Origin: Heterobilharzia americana
Lineage: Eukaryota > Platyhelminthes > Trematoda > Strigeidida > Schistosomatidae
DNA length: 64,000 bases
Reading direction: 5' to 3'
NCBI GenBank assembly: GCA_944470555.2
Contig: OX104134.1
Coordinates: forward strand, 11,015,248 to 11,079,247
The notes beneath the pieces are model-generated. The model saw only the letters and a program-made list of their open reading frames with translations, searched no databases and was not told where the DNA came from. A program made the translations under genes and the position numbers. Positions 1-10,134 of this stretch are shown here, piece by piece (the stretch's first letter is position 1; every line of letters starts with the position of its first letter).

Positions 1-840
1 TTTCAATGTTACAATTGTACGCTAGATAAAAAATAAGATGAACTATGCTGGAACAGAAGTTACTGTAAAACTCTGTGCTAAAATTATATCATTGAGAATT
101 CTGAAAAATCTAGAAAATCATATGCAACTGAGATTTTACAGAACCTTCAGACCAGCGTGCACTTGCTTCCGAACTTATCATTGGGTTACTTCAGAATGCA
201 TGGACTCTCCAGTTAATGCGCTCGATTGTTCTACTCGTTTAGAGCTGTGGCTTATACAGAAACAGCAAGCATCACATATAGGTACGTACATTCAATCCAT
301 ACATAATCGGTCATCGTGTAAAAAGAATGACTCATGGTCCAATGCAATAACTTCTATGCTGATGTTCAGTTGTGTTATCTACGCTATATTACTGCACAAA
401 ACTTTTCTACTTGATTGCCAACGTTCAAAAACACTAGATCCGACGACTTCATTAGCACTTACTTTACCAGAGTAATTCATGAAGTCAGTTCTTAGGAGGT
501 TATATGATAACGAAATTCCTGAAACCAATTATGAAAGCCTGAATAATAGCAGAATAAAGTCAGTTAAAACGTTAGAATGCATGTAGACATACACAAACAG
601 ACGAAAAAGGGAATCTAAATACAAGTAAAACAATCATACATATATGTATTTATTAAACCAAGCAACAGCAATGGAAGAGACAAGCAATACGTTTATTGAC
701 AAGTGTAATGATGAAATCCTATAAATCTGAAAAATAAACTCAACGATCGTATCACACAAATGTGTTTTTTTATAAGAAAAAACATGTATATCATTGAAAT
801 GCAGCGTATGAAAACACAACCTGAGTGTATCGCAAACACA
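1..840. other. No supported gene; long open frame of doubtful meaning
   Basis: A plus-strand open frame of 145 codons occupies 38-475. It is long for DNA this AT-rich, but I recognise no domain. The minus strand here also has open, coding-like stretches. Nothing else is seen. Confidence 0.3.
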
Positions 841-851
841 GCATATATATA

Positions 852-908
<57 letters not shown>
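841..908. repeat. AT dinucleotide microsatellite
   Basis: About 30 AT units, interrupted near the left end by GC. Confidence 0.97.
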
Positions 909-912
<4 letters not shown>

Positions 913-1339
913 CTGTAGTGAGCATACGCATTCATTTCAGGCAGACACAGAACTTAGTAAGGTGCGTATGTATGTTTTCGTGCATTTAACATCCTATTGA
1001 TTTTATGAATTATCTCTAATATAAAATTTGCACAACAATTTCTAGAAGTATCAAGTCTTGCTTAATTTGAATTATTCCGTTGAAATAAATATTTCAACAT
1101 GCTTACAGACACATAAATGTATGTGGGTGAAGGAATCCAATCTAAGCAGTCAATACTTGTGAATCAATCAGTATCGATATAAGACCAAGTAAAACTGCAC
1201 AGCGGTTTAAGTTGACACTCCATATAAGCACAAGAAAAAAAAACAGTAAGATGATTGATGAAGAAAGAGAGGAAAAACAACCGAAAGCAGCAGAAAGCAG
1301 TAAAAGAGAGGAAGAAAATATGAGGGAGTGGTGAATTCA

Positions 1340-2045
1340 GTACAGAGTTTAAGATGAAGCGCTGATACATCTACGCAAATGATATCGATTCTCAGCTAAA
1401 TAACCTACGGTCTCGAACCATTGGTTACTGTTGCTACACGGGCCCCAATCGGCTGGTCTACATCTCCCAATATGTTTTAAACCAACAGTCAATGGCTTCA
1501 TGCAGTGATGCAATGATTTGGTCTGGTCGCCCCGAAACGTTTTCCAGTCTGAAACTACTTCAGTCAACATCGCACAATGAGACAGACGGTGACAGGATAT
1601 GCATAACACATGCGCCAGCCATTTCAGTAGATGAAGGTCATCAATCTGATCAACCTTCCTCCCTAAGACTCTACACTTGACTACTGTGTTACTTACATGG
1701 TAACACCACAACACAGCCTATGCTACGAAGACAACGGTAGTCAAACACCTGAAACCTTTTCGTGTCTCCTACCTTTAGTGGCCATGTTTTACAGCCAAAC
1801 AGTAAAACATAAAGAAGCGATCACAGTAAACTCGACCCTAATGGGTAATTAGATATTGCGCAGCACTACAGATGGAGTAAGTTGGAGAAAGCCAATCGAT
1901 CCTTTTGTATCCATCTAGAGATTTCGTAGGCCCCTGACCCGCAAGAGCTGATCCGACTTCCCAAGTAACCGATTCACTCTCCATTGTTAGACAGAGCGTA
2001 GGTGAAGATCAGTCCTGGAGTAACGATTTGCATTTAGGTAGTAAC
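1340..2045 (-). mobile_element. Endonuclease-RT non-LTR element, 3' coding fragment
   Basis: The minus strand encodes the C-terminal region of a schistosome-type non-LTR polyprotein: SVTYLGSRISSCGS, DRLAFSNL, LAVKHGH, FQVFDYRCLRSI, VKCRVLGRK, LLKWLAHVL, GRCRPADWGP, NQWFETVGYLAEN. Several stops and frameshifts are present upstream of 1715. This is the same family as the copies at 20.9, 31.1, 42.8, 46.4, 48.5 and 57.1 kb. The catalytic RT core is absent, so it is a dead 5'-truncated copy. Confidence 0.75.
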
Positions 2046-3189
2046 AAGGGCAATACAAATATTATACAGTACAGCAGAATATGATTCATTCGCCGTGGAG
2101 CAATCCTCGTGTCGAAAATATTATCACAAACCGACTCATTGGATAAGCGGTAGAGTATTTATCATAAAACCTATCAGTACTGCACTGGATCCAGTGAGAG
2201 GTCAAAAAAGAAGATTACTAGGAGGTTTCCAAAGCAGAACAGTTAGCCGTTGCTCCCTGATTCTTATCATTCTGAAATTCGATTTCAGTTCATTATGTAA
2301 ATAATCACTACAATGTCTGAATAATCTTTGACAACCAAGTAGGCATATCAAATAGTAATTAATATAACTTATATGTTCATTTAATAGTTCACCGATGACA
2401 AGAGATTTGACTTAGTTTGTGTTAAACTAACTCTATATTTACGATAATATGTGTACGAAATTTAGTAGGACATTTTGCAATATTCTAGTCGTACAGGAAA
2501 GATGATTGGGAGTAGAAGACAATCGAACTATAAACGAGGAAGTTGTAATGTTGTAGTATGTAATTCTGTTGATCTTTAGGGTAAACTGAGCACATTGAAC
2601 GAAGCTTAGTAAAAAGAATACGCGAAAATCAAAAATGAGATATACCAACTATGCCAAACAATAAAAAAAGATTAAATGTTAATGAACGAGTAACATAGCG
2701 ATCGGTCTTGTAGTATCATCCATATGTAGTTCATAGATGATGGCACAATACAAACTATTCCAAATGTATTAATTTTGACAGCCAGATACCATACATTGTC
2801 GGTTCGTATACACGCAGTACTTGTGATTGAACGGTTCAAGAGAGTATTATTAACCAACGTATGCATAATTTTATGCGATTAGATCAATTAATAAATTTGG
2901 ACAGAGCAAGCACTAAGAGATTTGTAGAATAAAATAAGCAACTGAGGTGACATAGTTGTATATACAATCAAGCTTTAAACAACTAGGCGACAGGATGGAA
3001 ACTCGTCATGTTTAATTACGCTGTCGTCGCACAAAAACAAAAGAATGAAGTACCCAATGTAAACTTTATGCTAGTCTTCAAAATAATTAATATACTTATC
3101 AGTTTTTGTAAGAGTGTAACTAATTAAAAGCATTCGTTGATGAAGTGATAACAAAAATATTCCGTGTTAGATTCGTTTGTTTGATTTAT
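2046..3189. other. Intergenic or intronic DNA, nothing recognised
   Basis: AT-rich with short chance frames only. Confidence 0.5.
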
Positions 3190-4095
3190 AACACACAGTG
3201 ACCTAGTATTATTTACTTGATGACGTTTCGAGCATAAATTATTGCTCATAATCATATCAGTGTAATCACACTACTTTCGACATTTGATTTTTATAGTTAT
3301 GTCACTTTTTATAAATTTTTTTTATTGGTATCAAAATTTTTGACATCTCTGGTATAGGTGTTGCGTCATTTCCATTACATGTGTTGAGTGTTGATTCGAT
3401 GAACAAAGATTCAGTAATCAATCTCTCTCTCCACCTAATTATATTAGACTTGAGTACAGTGGCTTTATCCCACCCTATTGTGTGGTTGTGCGTTAATGCA
3501 TGCATAGCAAGAGCTGAGTCTTTTTCTAGATTATTGATCTTATTCAGGTCTGTTATTCTATATTTAGCTAAATTCCTATGTTCGGCTATTCTAACTGACC
3601 CCGACCGACTAGTTTGACCTATATACTTGACCTCACAGTCATTACATGGAATTTGATAGATTATATTATTTTGCTAAATTGGTTCTATCGGATTCCTGAG
3701 CCAACAAAGTTTATCTCTGAGTGAGTTTGTAGGTTTAAATACCACTCTAATTCCAGCTCAGTTGAGGATTTTACGTAAAGTTTCTGAGGTACCCTCTTTA
3801 TAGGGTAATACAATGGAGGCTGTGAACTCTTTTTTACTCGTGTTGTCGTTATTAGTCGCACTCGTGTGACTGTTATTTTCTCGTTTTTTGTGTGTCCGTA
3901 AGAATTTCTTAATCAACTGTGGAGGATAATTACTAACTATTAGCGCTTCTTTTACGTGTTTCAATTCCTTGTTTAGGTTCTTGCTGTGACTAGTCAGTTT
4001 TCTAGCTCTATCATTTAGACATTTGACTAATCCTGCCTTAACTGACATTGGATGGGATGATTTGAAGTCTAGATACCTGTTAGAATGTGTTGGTT
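3190..4095 (-). mobile_element. Penelope-like element fragment with GIY-YIG endonuclease
   Basis: Read on the minus strand, the order is a helical segment (KHVKEALIVSNYPPQLIKKF), VFKPTNSLRDKL, then IPCNDCEVKYIGQTSR, VRIAEHR and ALTHNHTIGW. The KPTN..LR and C-x2-C..YIGQT..R...EH pattern is the linker and GIY-YIG endonuclease of Penelope-like retroelements. An in-frame TAG sits before the endonuclease and frames are broken, so it is inactive. The RT domain is not present. The 3' end runs into a hairpin near 3235-3255. Confidence 0.82.
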
Positions 4096-4109
4096 TTCTG
4101 TAGACTAAT

Positions 4110-4770
4110 TAGAGCAAGAACCTAAACAAGGAATTGAAAAACGTAAAAGAAGCGCTAATAGTTAATAATTATCCTGCACAGTTAATTAAGAAATTCTTAC
4201 AGACACACGAAAAACCAGAAAATAACAGTCAAACGGGTTCGACTGATAACGACAACACGAGAAGGGTACCTCAGAAACTTCACGTAGAATCCTCAACTGA
4301 GCTGGAATTAGGGTAGCATTTAAAACTACAAACTCACTCAGAGATAAACTTTGTCGGCTTACCATGTAATGACTGTGAGGTCAAGTATATAGGTCAAACT
4401 AGTCGGTCGGGGTCAGTTAGAATAGCCGAACATAGGAATTTAGCTAAATATAGAATAACAGACCTGAATAAGATCAATAATCTAGAAAAAGACTCAGCTC
4501 TTGCTATGCATGCATTAACGCACAACCACACAATAGGCTGGGTGGGATAAAGCCACTGTACTCAAGTCTAATATAATTAGGTGGAGAGAGAGAGATTGAT
4601 TACTGAATCTTTGTTCATCGAATCAACACTCACACATGTAATGGAAATGACGCAACACCTATACCAGAGATGTCAAAATTTTGATACCAATAAAAAAAAT
4701 TATATAAAAAGTGACATAACTATAAAAATCAAATGTCGAAAGTAGTGTGACTACATTGATATAATTATGA
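4110..4770 (+). mobile_element. Second Penelope-like fragment, opposite orientation
   Basis: This repeats the minus-strand copy just to its left in inverted orientation, with the two 5' sides facing each other around 4100. NVKEALIVNNYPAQLIKKF, NDCEVKYIGQTSR and the trailing sequence through AAATCAAATGTCGAAAG are recognisable. About 50 bases before the endonuclease are deleted. The right end is cut at about 4770, where an RTE tail begins. Confidence 0.8.
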
Positions 4771-5205
4771 TTACGAAGAACATTTCCAACAAACTACAGA
4801 CATTCATCAACAGCCATTGCCTACGCTTGATATTGAAGATCAGATCAGATCAGATGGCCAGAAAGAATAAGCAACGAACTAACCAGGAACCTATCGCCCA
4901 ACAAATATGCAGAAAAAAGTGCACATGGATTGGATTGCATTGGACATACGCTGAGAAGATTATTTGGAGGCATCACGCGCTAGACCAAGCCCTCGAGTGG
5001 AACCCAAAGGGGAAACGACAAGTTGGGCGTCGGAGGATGACATGGAGAGGAGATGGTGTGAGGAAGAAATGAAAGCTTCTAGGCAGTCGTGGAACCAGGT
5101 TCGAAAGACTGCAGAGAAGAGAGTGAAATGGCGACGTGTTACTGAAGCCCTATGTTCCACTAGGAACCTAAAGCACAAATAATAAATAACAATAAAAATT
5201 ATCAT
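4771..5205 (+). mobile_element. RTE-clade (SR2-like) 3' fragment
   Basis: Encodes the extreme C-terminus of an RTE polyprotein: ISNKLQTFINSHC, RTNQEPIAQQICRKK, EWNPKGKRQVGRRRMTW, EALCSTRN, followed by an AATAATAAATAA tail. It shares with the copy at 18.6-19.5 kb the same private changes, including a GATCA repeat before the MARKNK segment and a damaged WTYAEKIIW region. It is 5'-truncated and cannot be functional. Confidence 0.85.
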
Positions 5206-6484
5206 AGATCCAGAGATCGTCGGTAAAAATGTAAGACTAGTTATAGTGGTTTGTCGGTTCAACTAGCCACAAGTACAAAAGAACAGCAGAGCATAGAAAG
5301 TGAAATAAATCAGCAGAAAAAAACAATAAATGATGGAAAGTGAATATAGAATAAAACAAAAATGGACATTGATAGAAGCAAAAAGATTTGACACACCCAT
5401 TTACACCAAAATAGCACGGTAGAAAATTTATCCAACGGGATTATGAACTCCATTCTATCATAAGAACAAAAATGAAAAGTTTCAGCCAAAATAATTTTCT
5501 CTTCTATGAAGTTCTTTTAACTCCACGTTCGTAAATATGTAATACAATACAAGCTCTAGATCAAAACCTAGTCAAATCATTAGAGCAGAGCATGTCCTAT
5601 CGCTTCTCAATGACTGTATAGGCATGATGGCTTGATGTTGTAGTAGATGGCAACCTCCAAGTTTTGTCTGCTGATGAATAGCAGTTTAACGTAAGAAGCA
5701 CATTTTACCTCAATTAAAACACGTAACACTTGAATTGTCATGAAATTTTGGTGCTGGAGAATACCAACACTCACAAAGATGTGTGTGCCCAAATCGAAAT
5801 CCTTGAAAGAAAACTTTTAAAGTAGACATGAACCTGTAGCTAGGCATCAATACTACCTACGATCTAAAAATGAATCGACTTGACCAAGCAAAGGTCACTG
5901 GATGAAGCATGAATGCATGATAATGAGGATGGGAATGCTTCCTAGAATTCAAATTCCATATGAACATTAGATATAGTAGATCCAGAAGGACAATAAAACA
6001 GTGTGATGCTATGAGGTACAGTCTGAAAGTATTAATGGTTATTGATGACGAGACTCAAAAGAGGATACAACAAGAGATTCAAGTTAGGCAAAAGCCATAT
6101 ATGATGGTATATTTTAGAACTTTACATGAAATATCATTGTTAACAGGTTCACTAACCAACAAAACTGAACATTAAAAAAGTATCATGATTACATGACTGC
6201 TCTCTTCTGTTTTTGAGTCAACGCATAAATTATGAACTACAAGAACAGTTTCTAAGATATAAAGAACCACAAAAGGCATACAACAAATTATGTCACTCAT
6301 GAAACGTGATCACATTAGTTGACTTCGAGAAGATATGAGATGGGTCAGTTTCACCAAGATATTCATTGAAGGGTCTCATGTTAAGTTGAAGCAACACAAA
6401 TCCCAGTTGTCCGTTGTCTAATCGCTTTGTACGAAACAGTGAAGCATTATTTAATATATTGTTATGTTTCTTGTAATTTCTCGA
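5206..6484. other. Intergenic or intronic DNA, nothing recognised
   Basis: A TGAAGGGTCTCATGTTAA stretch near 6365 recurs at 17.32 kb in slightly altered form, so a small old repeat may be present. No coding signal. Confidence 0.45.
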
Positions 6485-6567
6485 ATTGCTCGACTGCCAT
6501 GAGCCAGTGGATAACGCATCGGCGTTTGAAGCCATGGGTTAGTGGGAACAACATCACTCACTGAGGT

Positions 6568-6629
6568 GCAGGTACATCCAGCTGACGAGTCCCAGATAGA
6601 ACGAAATGCGCATCCTAGATTCCTCTGCT
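6568..6629 (+). ncRNA. Hammerhead ribozyme motif, core consensus kept
   Basis: The order is GGTACATCCAG, CTGACGA, GTCC-loop-GAAC, GAAA, TGCGCA, TC, CTAGATTCC. This fits the hammerhead consensus CUGANGA...GAAA with stem I and stem II arms and a UC cleavage context; position 7 (here C) is the tolerant core base. Each of stems I and II has one mismatch, so activity may be reduced. Confidence 0.75.
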
Positions 6630-6632
6630 AGT

Positions 6633-6646
6633 TATCAACATGAATA
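6633..6646. repeat. Target-site duplication, left copy
   Basis: TATCAACATGAATA is repeated exactly at 7799-7812 and brackets the RTE insertion between them. It marks insertion into the 3' flank of the SINE. Confidence 0.85.
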
Positions 6647-7798
6647 TTATTATTATTATTATTATTAGTCCCTTGGGTTCCTAGTGGAACATAGGGCTTC
6701 AGTAGCACGCCTCCAGTGACCTCTGTTCTCTGAGATCTTTTGAACCTGGTCCCACGACAGCCCAGAAGCTCTCATTTCCTGCTCGCACGACCTCCTCCAT
6801 GTCACCCTTGGACGTCCAACTCGTCGCTTCCCATGGGGATTCCACTCGAGGGCCTGACGCGTGATGTCCTCAGTCGGCCTTCTCAGTGCATGGCCAATCC
6901 ATCTCCACTTCTTCCTGCATATTTGTTGCGTGATAGGTTCTTGGTTGGTTCGTTCCCAGAGTTCCTTGTTGCTTATTTTTTCTGGCCATCTGATCTTCAG
7001 CAGCGAGCGTAAGCAGTTGTTGATGAATGTCTGTAGTTTATTGGAAATACCTTTCGTGACGCGCCAAGTCTCTGAGCCATACAAGAGCACTGACTTGACG
7101 TTGGTGTTGAAAATCCGTATCTTGTTCCGCATGCTGAGTGCAGAAGATCTCCACACTGGTTTCAGGCTAATGAACGCCTGTCTTGCTTTTCCGATTCTGA
7201 CTTTGACGTCCTCGTCTGTGCAGCTGCCTGTAGTTGAAACAGTGCTTCCTAGATAAGTGAAGGAGGTTACTTCCTTCAAGTTTCTCCCGTTGACGGTGAT
7301 TGGAGTTTGTTGTTGTTGTTGATGATGGTGGTGGTGAGGTATCTTCATCACCTCTGTTTTCTCTATATTCACCTGAAGTCCCGTCTTCGCTGCCTCTTCT
7401 ATCAACTTGTTAGTTTTTGCCTGCAGATCTTCCAGTTTATGTGAGATTAGGCACAAGTCATCGGCGAAATCCAAGTCTTCTAGGTTCTTTTCCGTCGTCC
7501 AGCGTATCCCCCTCTTATCGCTGCCTACTGTTTGCTGCATGATCCAGTCCACCACAATAAGGAATATCATGGGGGATAGTAGGCAACCTTGTTTCACTCC
7601 TGTCTTCACTTCAAAAGCATCACTGAGCTTCCCATTGTGGATTACTTGGCATGTGGCATCTTCATATAGTTGTTGAATGAGGCGGATAAAGGTTTGCGGC
7701 ACTCCGTAGTATTGAAGCAGTTTCCAAATTACCTCTCGGTCGACGCTGTCAAAGGCCTTCTCAAAGTCGATGAAGTTGAGGTGGAGAGGTGATTGCCA
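6647..7798 (-). mobile_element. Young 5'-truncated RTE (SR2-like) insertion
   Basis: A 1.15-kb minus-strand element flanked by an exact 14-bp target-site duplication. Its 3' end is an ATT-repeat tail directly after the stop codon, as in RTE-clade elements that have almost no 3' UTR. The reading frame is fully open, unlike every other RT copy in the window, so it is the youngest insertion seen here. Confidence 0.9.
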
Positions 7799-7807
7799 TA
7801 TCAACAT
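6665..7807 (-). CDS. RTE-clade reverse transcriptase, C-terminal half
   Basis: A 380-residue open frame. RT motif A is at residues 11-24 (NFIDFEKAFDSVDR), then VKTGVKQGCLLSP, the catalytic motif C as LDFADD near residue 112, and thumb and tail motifs TYLGSTVS, LLYGSETWRV, RTNQEPITQQICRKK, GKRRVGRPRVTWRR and EALCSTRNPRD. The full family polyprotein also has an N-terminal apurinic-type endonuclease and earlier RT motifs, which are missing. The first three codons (MLI) come from the duplicated host flank, so this frame is not a natural start. It probably has no function, although both catalytic Asp motifs present are intact. Confidence 0.9.
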   Translation of the reverse strand: MLIWQSPLHLNFIDFEKAFDSVDREVIWKLLQYYGVPQTFIRLIQQLYEDATCQVIHNGKLSDAFEVKTGVKQGCLLSPMIFLIVVDWIMQQTVGSDKRGIRWTTEKNLEDLDFADDLCLISHKLEDLQAKTNKLIEEAAKTGLQVNIEKTEVMKIPHHHHHQQQQQTPITVNGRNLKEVTSFTYLGSTVSTTGSCTDEDVKVRIGKARQAFISLKPVWRSSALSMRNKIRIFNTNVKSVLLYGSETWRVTKGISNKLQTFINNCLRSLLKIRWPEKISNKELWERTNQEPITQQICRKKWRWIGHALRRPTEDITRQALEWNPHGKRRVGRPRVTWRRSCEQEMRASGLSWDQVQKISENRGHWRRATEALCSTRNPRD

Positions 7808-7812
7808 GAATA
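7799..7812. repeat. Target-site duplication, right copy
   Basis: Exact match to 6633-6646. Confidence 0.85.
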
Positions 7813-9393
7813 TAACACTACTTAATATATTTTTACCCTGATAACGAAACTGAAATCAATAATGTAACTACCTATTTATACGATCAGCTATACTCATTGA
7901 GTGAAGCTAATGATACTGTTTAACTCAACTAACCTAGAAAAATCAGTGTTTGAACCTATGACTGTTGATTAAACGTGGAATATCCAAACCGAATTATGAC
8001 ACTATATATATGTCATGCAAAGTGTATACATGTGCGGTGCGAACATTTCAGAGAATTAAAGAAAACAGACAGAAGCAGCTTGGGTCATTATACAAGGCAC
8101 GATCAAGATATTGTAGTTTCGAAAACAAAATGCATGAAAGTAGCATTATTATTTTAATCCTCATTTAATTGATTCTCTGCTTGTATTTTGGTAAAACACC
8201 TTAACCTGAATCAGGGGATTTTCTGTTTATCAAAATGCCTTCTATGCTCAAAGTGTCTTAAATATAGAAATATAGATCCATGTGCATTTCATCTGTTGCA
8301 AAACAGAACATTCTCATCGCAACTCATAAGTTATATTTCATAATACCAGATTCGTTCAGACTGAAAATAACCGCTTCTATTTGTCTTTTTTGGCAAACTA
8401 GTTTCGAATAGTTCATTCTGAACATGAACCCCAATAAAAACGAGGATAATGACGAACACGCCAATCTTTTAAATGACTCTTCCTTCCCAGTCAACTGTCA
8501 AATATCACATTATCTTTCTTGCTGGAATCAAATTTACATAGACAATCGTAAAAAACCTATATATAACTATCTAAAAAAACACATTCTATAACAGATAAAC
8601 TGGTTCATTTCTTACTAAGAGTGTATGTACAAATTGCAGGTAACAGATTTGAACAACTCCTCATTTGAATTAAATTGCCACTATAAATGGGGAGAGCAAA
8701 ACAATCGTACGAAGAATGTTGATTTTTATGATCTTTATACTGAAAGAGTCCAGCAAAATCAACCTGATTGAAGCATCGTGTAAAGAACCGTCTTCAGACA
8801 GAAGTTGACCCTATGAGATATTTAAAAAAAATGAAATAAATCCAGACTCTCATTAGCATGAAGAAAAAGAAGAGACAAAAAGGCTAAGTAGTATTAATGA
8901 GGCTACAAATCTGCAGTTCAAATACTCAAATTTCAACTAATGGGTCACAAGGTAGAAACCCTTAGCAGTTCTAGTGTTTAAGTCATTTAAATAGTTGTAA
9001 TTATTCTCAAATAATAGGTGCATCTCATACAAGTCCAGTAACAACTATGCGATCAATTTTTTTTACAAAATCCAGTCCTATAGGAGCACTAGTGGTGACC
9101 TACGAAGCTAACACGCCGACATACCTACTGTGAACACTTCACAAACTAACTTCAAATTCCACTTCAATTGTTGCTCAATTCCCCAGAAAAGAAAACTATT
9201 ATGGCACAAAAGAAGGTTTAAAGTTAACTATCCCCGAAAATACTCAACTATTTATTTTATCGATAGGTGACTGGCACATGAAAACCATTTTCGAAAGTTC
9301 ATTGCGTAAAGTGTTTTGTTCATGTAATCACGGCACGGTATGCTAAAATATGCTAAAAATAAAATAAATAAACATTTCGTTTGTTCTAATATT
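7813..9393. other. AT-rich DNA, nothing recognised
   Basis: Searched on the minus strand for the closing exon of CTLD-H (C-x7-C followed by a donor). The candidates found have in-frame stops. Confidence 0.4.
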
Positions 9394-9573
9394 CTATCCC
9401 GGGAATAACACAATGACTTTCATTAACTTGGTGTCCAACTTTTCCCAAACATTGCGTTTCAGAAAGTTGTTATCATTGACTTTTGCAAACTTGTTCAAAT
9501 AAACAGCTACATATGTAGACAAGTGATTTTCTGGAAACTTGTGAACAAGACGAGTAATTCCGAATATTCCCAG
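9394..9573 (-). other. Open, coding-like segment; possible terminal exon or decayed coding DNA
   Basis: After a TGCATAG that could serve as an acceptor there are 59 open codons with a natural-looking composition (ITRLVHKFPENHLSTY, KRNVWEKLDTKLMKVI) ending in TAG. The phase would match exon 17, and an AATAAA signal lies near 9250 on the same strand. It lacks the Cys pair needed to finish CTLD-H, and a second open frame continues at 9574-9710 (SGKFLIKDALYLVPASVEK). A frameshifted pseudogene is therefore equally possible. Confidence 0.25.
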
Positions 9574-9778
9574 CTATGCATACCTTCTCAACAGATGCAG
9601 GGACTAGATAAAGTGCGTCTTTGATAAGGAATTTTCCCGACTTCATTGGTTGAAGGAGATTCGAATATCCGAATAAACATGAGCTTTCTAACGGATTTAG
9701 ACAAGCCTTTGAGGAATATCAACAAAAATGAAACCTTGGGAAAGTAAGGTTAACTGTTTACTAACTTGAAAAACTTAC

Positions 9779-10134
9779 CGAACTCAACGTGCGGTTTAGT
9801 TTTAAACCAACCCAAACACTGTCATTAGAACCGAATGTTCGTGATAAAATACGCATGAATGCTGCCTCAGCTTGACTATGCGGGGTCGCCAGTATAGGGC
9901 AAAGTATTGTGCCGAAGTTTTCATGGTGCGGGGAGCAATTTGCACCAGTAGCATGAGTATGTAGTAAACAATGACCACTTATTTCATCACGGAAGTCAGT
10001 AGTACTACGTACTGAATTGTGTGCTGGTATTACAGAGTAACACGAGTTATTAAACATGTAGAAACCAGATTCACAAGAACCTTGCTCTAATATTCCCAGA
10101 AGCCGCGAAACTTTTTTTTTATATGGTGTATTCA
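9779..10134 (-). CDS. Lectin exon 17: start and middle of CTLD-H
   Basis: 356 nt, phase 1 to 0. The acceptor is CAAATAG and the donor GTAAGT. It encodes a basic linker, GSCESGFYMFNNSCYSV, a longer insert containing HCLLHTHATGANC, EAAFMRILSRTFGSND and VWVGLKLN. It is the counterpart of exon 6 but about 100 nt longer, mostly in the segment after the first Cys pair. The exon closing H was not recognised in the remaining 9.7 kb. Confidence 0.85.

Larger units (their letters stand above)
6485..6646 (+). mobile_element. tRNA-derived SINE with hammerhead ribozyme (Sm-alpha-like)
   Basis: A box-A-like stretch (GAGCCAGTGGATAACGC) and a box-B-like stretch (GGCGTTTGAAGCCA) are followed by a hammerhead motif and the common SINE end TTCCTCTGCTAG. 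The same end recurs at 29.8 kb and, on the minus strand, at 19.74 kb. A retrotransposon has inserted immediately downstream. Confidence 0.72.

Noticed and set aside
841..908. AT tracts as a replication origin or promoter
   Set aside because: Simple microsatellites with no associated gene signal.
8284..8310. C-x7-C pattern as the missing end of CTLD-H
   Set aside because: An in-frame TGA lies just before it and no acceptor or Trp motif is present.
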